From NCBI GenBank assembly GCA_028875135.1, contig JAPPFQ010000543.1:1-19860 (forward strand): a stretch of DNA of 19,860 nucleotides, read 5' to 3'. Within the stretch, counting starts at the first letter, position 1. Every line of letters begins with the position of its first letter. The notes below the pieces were generated by a model. That model had not been told where the DNA came from. It saw nothing but the letters and a program-made list of their open reading frames with translations, and did not search any database. The position numbers were made by a program, and so were the translations under genes. Below are positions 14,686-19,860 of the stretch, piece by piece. The DNA is from Acidobacteriota bacterium (GTDB lineage: Bacteria > Acidobacteriota > Terriglobia > Versatilivoradales > Versatilivoraceae).

Positions 14686-15009
14686 GGCGATTCTCCTTTC
14701 GCTGAAGATGGCCGCATTGTACACCTTTGCGGCCGGGCTTGGGCCCACTCAATTCGGGGCAGCCCCGCGGTTTGCTTCCCGGCCGAACTGCCTGCGTTCG
14801 CCCTGACACAGGTCGGGCCCCTGCCAGGCGACGGCTCCCCGGACTGCCGGCCGCGCCGGGCCCTGCCGCAATACCGGTCGGACCATTTGCTATCGGCCGC
14901 AGTTGTGATAAAAATCTAGCTCAATTTCCCTGGCCGAGTCCGTGAGCGCGTGCTTGGAGCAGCGGTTCCCGCGAGCTCATGGCGCCGCCGGGTTCACAGG
15001 GAGGTCCTG
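14686..15009. other. Divergent intergenic region
   Basis: These 324 bp separate the start codons of the propeller and GGT-like genes. Apart from the candidate promoter at 14887-14914 and the SD sequences at either end, I see no small gene, RNA or strong hairpin. Confidence 0.5.
14887..14914 (+). promoter_or_regulatory. Candidate promoter of the GGT-like gene
   Basis: TTGCTA (14887-14892) and TAAAAA (14909-14914) are separated by 16 bp in the only AT-rich patch of the divergent region, about 95 bp before the start codon. The -10 match is 4 of 6. Confidence 0.3.
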
Positions 15010-16695
15010 ATGAAGTTGGGATGGATTGGCTTGGTGGGCGTCGCCCTGGCGTTGGCCGTCGCCTGTTTTCCGAAAGGATCGGAAGAACCACCGGATACTG
15101 AAATGAGCTGGAACGCTTCGGGTAGGGTTGGGGCGGTGGCCGCCGGCGACAGCCGCGCCGTGGCCGCCGGGATCGAGATTCTGCGTGAGGGCGGCAACGC
15201 CGCAGATGCCGCGGTGTCTGTCATCCTGGCGCTCAGCGTGACCGACTACGGGCAATATTGCATCGGTGGAGAGGTCCCGTTTCTCATCTACGACACCAGG
15301 CGTGAAGCCGTGGAGGTGCTCTCGGGTCAGGGAGCGGCCCCCAAGCTGGCGACGCTGGAGCATTTCAGCAAGATCGGCGGGATCCCGGAGGGAGGGGACC
15401 CCAACAACCTCCAGGCTGCGGCGGTCCCGGCGGTCATCGACTTGTGCGTGACCGCGCTGGAGCGCTACGGCACCCGAACGTTTGCCCAGGCCGCCCGGCC
15501 CGTGCTGGAGATCCTGGACGCCGGCGAGGAATCCTGGCACCCGAAGCTGGCCGGAACGTTGCGGCGCCTGATCGAGGCCGAGAACCAGGCTGAGGGCGGG
15601 CGGATGCAGGGGCTGCGCGCCGTATCCGACCGCTTCTACCGGGGAGACATTGCCGAAGAGCTGGATGCCTGGTACCGGAAGCATGGCGGCCTGCTGCGGA
15701 AGGAGGATCTGGCTGCCCACCGGACCTGGGTGGAAGAGCCGGTCACCGTCGACTATCGCGGATATACCGTCTGCAAAGCCGGGGTCTGGACCCAGGGACC
15801 CTATCTCTCTCAAACCCTGAGATTGCTGGAGGGATACGACCTGCGGCAAATGGGGCACCTCTCCGCCGACTACATTCATGTCGTCACCGAGGCCATGAAG
15901 CTGGCGCTGGCCGATCGTGATCGCTACTACGGCGACCCACGCTTTGTGGAAGTGCCCCTGGACAGCCTCCTGTCGGATCCCTACACCCTTTTGCGCCGTC
16001 CGCTGATCGACCTCGCCAAGGCCTCGCTCGAGGTCCGCCCGGGAGATCCTTACGGCATGCGTCCGATCCAGGTGGCCAGCAAGCGGGCGCCGCGCAGTGC
16101 CGGCGAGTCCAGCGATACCACCACCTGCGTGGTGGCCGACCGCTGGGGCAACGTGGTGGCGGCCACCCCCAGCGGCTGGGGCAGCGTAGTGGATGAAGGT
16201 GGTAGTACTGGAGTCACCCACGGGACCCGCCTGGTCAGCCTGAATACCTGGGAGGGCCATCCCAACGTGGTGGCTCCCGGCAAACGGCCCCGTATTACAT
16301 TGACGCCCACCATCGTTCTCAAGCAGGGCAAGCCGGTCATCGCCATCAGCGTGGCCGGGGGCGATCATCAGGACCAGGTGAGCCTGCAACTGCTGCTGGA
16401 CGCCATCGAGTTCGGGATGGAGCCGGCTCGGGCCGTCACAGCGCCACGCTTCGCCACCGCTCACCACACCGGATCCTTCAGCCAGCCTGATCCCCAATTG
16501 GGAAGCCTGAGCCTCTACGAGGGCACCGACAAGGCGGTCGCCGACGATCTCAAGGGCCGCGGTCACCGCCTGCAGTTCGTGGAGCGGGTGGCCAGTCCGG
16601 TCATGCTTCAGGTGGACCCCGAGGAGGGAACGGTCCTGGTGGCCGGCGATCCCAAGGCGGGCCGCCACGCCGCGGCGTTGGAGAGTGGAGAGTGA
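15010..16695 (+). CDS. Gamma-glutamyltranspeptidase-like lipoprotein
   Basis: The product is a 561-aa Ntn-hydrolase family protein. Family members self-cleave before a threonine and then transfer or hydrolyse gamma-glutamyl groups in the periplasm. A lipoprotein signal ends at Cys19 (LAVAC). The large-subunit start is visible (A-A-G-D-S-R-A-V-A-A-G-I-E-I-L-R-E-G-G-N-A-A-D-A-A-V). Thr370 in D-T-T-T-C-V-V-A-D aligns with the nucleophile, and PGKRPRITLTPTIV follows in the small subunit. Two expected features differ. The N-N-x-M-D-D-F segment that holds the substrate-binding Asp is L-N-T-W-E-G-H, and the S-S pair before M-x-P-T is I-T. The substrate may therefore not be glutathione. The ATG at 15010 follows GGGAGG (14999-15004). 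The C-terminus is encoded by a heptad repeat. Confidence 0.85.
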   Translation: MKLGWIGLVGVALALAVACFPKGSEEPPDTEMSWNASGRVGAVAAGDSRAVAAGIEILREGGNAADAAVSVILALSVTDYGQYCIGGEVPFLIYDTRREAVEVLSGQGAAPKLATLEHFSKIGGIPEGGDPNNLQAAAVPAVIDLCVTALERYGTRTFAQAARPVLEILDAGEESWHPKLAGTLRRLIEAENQAEGGRMQGLRAVSDRFYRGDIAEELDAWYRKHGGLLRKEDLAAHRTWVEEPVTVDYRGYTVCKAGVWTQGPYLSQTLRLLEGYDLRQMGHLSADYIHVVTEAMKLALADRDRYYGDPRFVEVPLDSLLSDPYTLLRRPLIDLAKASLEVRPGDPYGMRPIQVASKRAPRSAGESSDTTTCVVADRWGNVVAATPSGWGSVVDEGGSTGVTHGTRLVSLNTWEGHPNVVAPGKRPRITLTPTIVLKQGKPVIAISVAGGDHQDQVSLQLLLDAIEFGMEPARAVTAPRFATAHHTGSFSQPDPQLGSLSLYEGTDKAVADDLKGRGHRLQFVERVASPVMLQVDPEEGTVLVAGDPKAGRHAAALESGE

Positions 16696-16729
16696 AGAGT
16701 GGATAGAGGAGAGCGGAGAATGATGAGTG
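16681..16729 (+). repeat. Heptanucleotide tandem repeat at a gene junction
   Basis: Seven consecutive 7-bp units with consensus GAGAGTG occur: GAGAGTG, GAGAGTG, AAGAGTG, GATAGAG, GAGAGCG, GAGAATG, ATGAGTG. The block encodes the last residues and stop (16693-16695) of the GGT-like gene, the SD-like GGAGAG and the ATG (16720) of the next gene. Confidence 0.75.
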
Positions 16730-17190
16730 GCCGGTCGAGAGTCGCGAGGCGCTTCATGCTCGTTTCAGTGGTCTTTGCCCCGCTTGTTTTGTCCAGTGCG
16801 AGTCCCTTGCTTGCGGCCTCCGGCGTGGCTGTCACCATCAACAAGGTCAGGCCCGGAAAGGGCCGGGTGCACATTGCGCTGGTCAACAAGGCACAGTTTC
16901 TGCTGCGGAAGAAGTTGAAGACGCCCTTGAAGAAAGGCATCGTCAAGTCGCTGGGCGAGTCGGTTCAGTTCACCTTCAAGGATGTGGCCCCGGGCGATTA
17001 CGCGGTTCAGGTGCTGCAGGACTTCGACGGGGACGGATTCATGACCTACAACTGGCTGGGTCTGCCGAAGGAGCCCTGGGGAATATCCAACAACCCGCCC
17101 ATCAGGTTCGGCCCTCCCAAATGGGAGCGCTCGAAGTTCACCGTCACCGAGAACTCGGAGGTGGTGAAGGTCAGCCTCGACTTGAGGTAG
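16720..17190 (+). CDS. DUF2141 domain protein, secreted
   Basis: The product is 156 aa. A Sec signal peptide (basic Arg-rich start, hydrophobic core about 12-26, A-L-A-type cleavage near residue 33) precedes a single DUF2141 domain. Family marks are the D-F-D-G-D-G-F-M-T-Y-N-W-L-G-L-P-K-E-P-W-G-I-S-N-N segment followed by F-G-P-P-K-W. The DFDGDG stretch looks like a calcium-binding-type loop. DUF2141 proteins have no established function; they are found in the envelope of many Gram-negatives. The ATG at 16720 lies after SD-like GGAG within the heptad repeat; GTG at 16699 or ATG at 16723 are alternatives. It follows the GGT-like gene by 24 bp and is probably cotranscribed. Confidence 0.88.
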   Translation: MMSGRSRVARRFMLVSVVFAPLVLSSASPLLAASGVAVTINKVRPGKGRVHIALVNKAQFLLRKKLKTPLKKGIVKSLGESVQFTFKDVAPGDYAVQVLQDFDGDGFMTYNWLGLPKEPWGISNNPPIRFGPPKWERSKFTVTENSEVVKVSLDLR

Positions 17191-17223
17191 CCTCAGGAAT
17201 GACGGGCACGGCTCCTCCGCCCC

Positions 17224-18342
17224 TCAGAGGAACCGGCCCGGAGATAACTCGGCGGGGGCTGCGCCGGGAGACTCCTGCACGACCAGGCTGGCGGCCAGAA
17301 GCCCCACCGAGTAGCTGGCGGCCACACCGTGCCCCGCCAGCCCGGCCAGCCAGAAGAACCCCTCCACCGAAGCATCCCATCCCACCACCAATCGACCGTC
17401 GGGAGCCAGGGTTCTGAGCCCGGCCCAGGATCGCCGGATGGGCAGGTCGGACAGCCGGGGGTAGCAGCGGGTCACCTTGTCGGCCAGCATCTGCAGGGCT
17501 GCCGGATCGTCGGCCGCCGGCCCGGGTTCTTGAGCTGCTTCGTCGCACGGGCAGAGCAGAAGGCCTCCCGATTCGGGTCGAAAGTAGAGGTCCTGGCTGA
17601 GGTCCCAGACAATGGGCCATTGAGGCTTCACCCAGTCAAGCGGCTTGGTCACGAACAGATGGCGGCGGTAGGGGACCAGTGGCATCGGGGAGGCCCCGGC
17701 CAACTGACCGATCTGTCGGGCCCAAGCCCCGGCCGCGTTGACCACGATATCGGCTGTTATTTCTTCGGATCCGGTTTGGACGGCGCAAACCCTGCCTTGG
17801 CGGACCACAACCCGGCGCAGCGGGCTTGAAGTTCTCAACCGTGCTCCGGCCGAGGCCGCCGCCTTCAGATAACCGTGCAGCAGGCTGTGGATGTCGACCA
17901 CGCCGTCGGTGGGACACCACAAGCCTCCTTCGGCCGGAGAACCCTCCAGGATCGGCACGGCCTCCACAATGCGTTCGATGGGCCACCACTCAGCCGGCGC
18001 CCCCCGTTCGCGGCTGCGCTCCCCGTGCTGCTTCAGCCTGGCTGAATCCCCGGCCGTGGCCAGCAGGAAGGAGCCATTCTGTTCGAAGCGGGTTTCGAGC
18101 GGCCAATCCGGGGGCAAGTGGCGAAGGAAGGCTGCTCCCCCCCGGGCCAGGGCGGCAATGGATTCATGGGGCACCACCTGGCGCACCATGGCTGCATTTC
18201 TTCCCGAGGCATGCATCCCGGCAACGTCCTCCTGCTCCAGGATGGTGACCCGTTCCATGCCCATGCGGGTCAGGTGAAAGGCCGTGGCCGCTCCGGCGAA
18301 CCCGGCGCCCACCACCACAATGGAGGGTTGATGGTTGCTCAC
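17224..18342 (-). CDS. FAD-dependent oxidoreductase (DAO family)
   Basis: The product is about 372 aa, of the glycine oxidase/sarcosine oxidase/D-amino-acid dehydrogenase type. The N-terminal Rossmann motif is VVVGAGFAGAATAFHL (G12-x-G14-x-x-G17), with Glu36 placed to bind the adenosine ribose. A second FAD contact, V-V-N-A-A-G-A-W-A, is in the middle. The C-terminal G-F-F-W-L-A-G-L-A-G-H-G-V closes the FAD site. These enzymes oxidise C-N bonds of amino acids and secondary amines; the substrate is not apparent. The start is uncertain. I chose GTG at 18342, six codons before the first strand. A GTG at 18387 with AGGAG directly abutting it is the alternative. It is convergent with the DUF2141 gene and divergent from the isomerase. 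Confidence 0.88.
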   Translation of the reverse strand: MSNHQPSIVVVGAGFAGAATAFHLTRMGMERVTILEQEDVAGMHASGRNAAMVRQVVPHESIAALARGGAAFLRHLPPDWPLETRFEQNGSFLLATAGDSARLKQHGERSRERGAPAEWWPIERIVEAVPILEGSPAEGGLWCPTDGVVDIHSLLHGYLKAAASAGARLRTSSPLRRVVVRQGRVCAVQTGSEEITADIVVNAAGAWARQIGQLAGASPMPLVPYRRHLFVTKPLDWVKPQWPIVWDLSQDLYFRPESGGLLLCPCDEAAQEPGPAADDPAALQMLADKVTRCYPRLSDLPIRRSWAGLRTLAPDGRLVVGWDASVEGFFWLAGLAGHGVAASYSVGLLAASLVVQESPGAAPAELSPGRFL

Positions 18343-18405
18343 GGGAAGAATCCGATGTCGAGGGTCGGAAACGGCCCCCGCGCGCACTCCTGCCGGGAGT
18401 GTTCC

Positions 18406-18435
18406 TTGCGGGCGGCCGTCCGCTATTGAGATAAT
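18406..18435 (+). promoter_or_regulatory. Promoter of the sugar isomerase gene
   Basis: TTGCGG (18406-18411) and GATAAT (18430-18435) are separated by 18 bp, 39 bp before the ATG. An inverted repeat, CACTCC (18385-18390) with GGAGTG (18396-18401), abuts the -35 box and could be an operator. Confidence 0.5.
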
Positions 18436-18473
18436 GCAGTTCCGGCTAACCCGTTTGCGAAAGGAACCCTGCC

Positions 18474-19349
18474 ATGAAATTCGCCATGCACAACTGGATG
18501 CGCCAGGAACCCATAGAAACCACCATCGAACGCCTCCACCGCCTCGGTTACGACGGGATCGAGATCAGTGGAGAACCGACCCAATATGATACAAGCCAGG
18601 TCGCCCGATTGCTGGAAAAGTACCAGTTGGCTTGCTGGGGCTCACACAGCATCATGATGCCGGGGCGGGACCTGGTATCCGAGGAGGCATCGGTTCGGGC
18701 CGATACGGTGAAGTACATGCAGGCCTGCGTGCGCATGGTGCATGAGCTTGGCGGGTCGATTTTCGTGATCTTTCCCAGCGAGTGCAACCGGCTCGCACGG
18801 GTGGCCGGTCCGGACCAGGAGTGGGAATGGGGGATCGAAGGGGTCCGTCAGATTGCCGAATATGCGGCCGCGCGCGATATTCGCGTCGGCGTCGAGGCCC
18901 TGAACCGATTCGAGACCCACTTCATCAACCGCCACGACCAGGCCCTGGCGTTGGCCGACGAGGTGGGCCCGGAAGTGGGTGTGGCCCTGGATGCCTTCCA
19001 CATGAATATCGAGGAAGTCGATCCCCTGCAGGCCATACGCAACGTGGGCCCGCGCCTGATCGACTTCCACGTGGCCGATAACAACCGGCGGCCACCGGGA
19101 CAGGGAAGCTACGACTGGAAAGCGGTGATCCGGACCCTGCGCGAGGTGGGGTATGACTCGTATCTCACCCAGGAGTTTGTGAATCCCGTCGATCGAACCC
19201 CCCTGGGAGTCCGGAAGGAGGCCGGGTCGGGAGAGGTTTCCGCCGACATGCTGAAGTTCCTGCAGGACCACGGGTCGGGCGTGATCAGCGCCGAGGAGTA
19301 CGACGAATCGGTCCGGCAGGGCATTACCTACCTGAAGACGCTGGTGTGA
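18474..19349 (+). CDS. Sugar phosphate isomerase/epimerase, xylose-isomerase-like TIM barrel
   Basis: The product is a 291-aa cytosolic AP endonuclease 2/xylose-isomerase-type barrel. The expected divalent-metal ligands of ketose 3-epimerase-type members are visible: Glu141 (G-V-E-A-L-N-R-F-E), Asp173 with His176 (A-L-D-A-F-H-M-N-I-E), His199 (I-D-F-H-V-A-D-N-N-R) and Glu234 (L-T-Q-E-F-V-N-P). The N-terminal strand and helix (MKFAMHNWMRQEPIETTIER, then LGYDGIEISGEP) are typical. Family members isomerise or epimerise sugars, inositol derivatives or hydroxypyruvate; which one applies here is not evident. The ATG has AAAGGA about 10 nt upstream and a promoter in front. Neighbours (DAO oxidase, Rieske protein) suggest a catabolic setting. 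Confidence 0.9.
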   Translation: MKFAMHNWMRQEPIETTIERLHRLGYDGIEISGEPTQYDTSQVARLLEKYQLACWGSHSIMMPGRDLVSEEASVRADTVKYMQACVRMVHELGGSIFVIFPSECNRLARVAGPDQEWEWGIEGVRQIAEYAAARDIRVGVEALNRFETHFINRHDQALALADEVGPEVGVALDAFHMNIEEVDPLQAIRNVGPRLIDFHVADNNRRPPGQGSYDWKAVIRTLREVGYDSYLTQEFVNPVDRTPLGVRKEAGSGEVSADMLKFLQDHGSGVISAEEYDESVRQGITYLKTLV

Positions 19350-19359
19350 AGACCGCCTG

Positions 19360-19782
19360 TCAGACGTGCAGAACGATCCATTGGCGTTCCACCGTCACCG
19401 GGAAGGTCTCCACCCTGGGCTCATTCTCCGCCCGAGACCCCGGACGGGCGGGTTCCACCGTAACCGGATAGACCTTCAGCTTCACCCGGTCCGGCTTGAC
19501 CACCGACTTGCCGGTTGTCAGATCGAACTCCCACCCGTGCCAGGGGCAGCGGATGATCCGGCCCTCGAGGCCGTAGCGGAACTCCCCGACCGGGGAGGGA
19601 AGCATGGTGCCGGTCACTTGCCCCAGACAGAGGGGGCCCCTCTGGTGGGGACAGAGGTTGAGCAGCGCGTGGTAGCTCCCCGCGACGTTGAAGACGCCGA
19701 TGGATCGCCCGCCGGCATCCACGATCTTGCGCTCTCCCGGTTGCAGTTCCTCGGTGGTGCACACCCGGTACCGCTTAGCCAT
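19360..19782 (-). CDS. Rieske [2Fe-2S] ferredoxin-like protein
   Basis: The product is a 140-aa soluble protein with a full Rieske cluster site: C44-P-H46-Q-R-G and C79-P-W-H82-G-W-E-F-D. The C-terminal F-P-V-T-V-E-R-Q-W-I-V-L strand is typical of oxygenase ferredoxins and nitrite-reductase small-subunit-like proteins. It lacks a TM anchor, so it is not a cytochrome bc1 subunit. It is more likely an electron donor for an oxygenase, but no oxygenase is in view. The ATG at 19782 has AGGA 8 nt upstream; an ATG 14 codons earlier (19824) is less likely. It is convergent with the isomerase gene, with 10 bp between the stops. Confidence 0.92.
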   Translation of the reverse strand: MAKRYRVCTTEELQPGERKIVDAGGRSIGVFNVAGSYHALLNLCPHQRGPLCLGQVTGTMLPSPVGEFRYGLEGRIIRCPWHGWEFDLTTGKSVVKPDRVKLKVYPVTVEPARPGSRAENEPRVETFPVTVERQWIVLHV

Positions 19783-19860
19783 TCCTTCGTTCCTGGTGTT
19801 CTGTCTCAGAAATAGGGTTGCCATATTTCGGAGCGCAACGGCGCCGGATTCTAGGAGCGA

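Noticed and set aside
14977..16668. 563-codon minus-strand frame opposite the GGT-like gene
   Set aside because: It is a His/Gly/Gln-rich antisense shadow. The plus strand has a signal peptide, SD and family motifs.

Overview
The window is a high-GC bacterial chromosome segment. The genes are densely packed, SD sequences are common and several starts are TTG or GTG. The gene set includes RNase J, FtsK, UppP, an Lgt-family protein, a PQQ-type propeller lipoprotein, a GGT-like lipoprotein and a DUF2141 protein. Together with a dispersed GC-rich palindromic repeat, this fits an environmental Gram-negative such as an Acidobacteriota or related uncultured lineage. The assignment is inference: no rRNA or tRNA is present to anchor it.

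Layout. (1) Positions 97-1452 hold a RidA-family gene (-) divergent from an Lgt-family membrane enzyme (+). (2) Positions 1498-8069 hold a minus-strand housekeeping block. In transcription order it encodes a thiamine-diphosphate enzyme, ribonuclease J, undecaprenyl-diphosphatase (uppP) and a FtsK/SpoIIIE DNA translocase; uppP and ftsK are 2 bp apart. (3) Positions 8070-13383 are accessory DNA. Two roughly 210-bp copies of the same repeat lie in opposite orientation at 8148-8361 and 13101-13309. They bracket a 14-TM-type MFS transporter and a toxin-antitoxin cluster at 10227-12604. (4) Positions 13384-17190 hold a PQQ-like propeller lipoprotein (-) divergent from a GGT-like lipoprotein and a DUF2141 protein (+). 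The last two are joined by a heptanucleotide tandem repeat. (5) Positions 17224-19782 hold a DAO-family FAD oxidoreductase (-), a TIM-barrel sugar isomerase/epimerase (+) and a Rieske ferredoxin-like protein (-).

The most distinctive part is the toxin-antitoxin cluster. Two modules look intact: Phd-type/VapC at 10646-11364 (-) and RHH/PIN at 11885-12604 (+). They sit among the remains of at least two more. One is a Phd-type antitoxin followed by a frameshifted, truncated VapC. The other is a FitA-type antitoxin fused by deletion to the middle of its VapC partner, whose C-terminal half is still readable through one in-frame stop. A 21-bp stretch matching the 3' end of the intact phd gene lies further on. 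This suggests repeated acquisition and decay of TA modules at one site flanked by repeats. I did not find a clear-cut new multi-gene defence or metabolic system.
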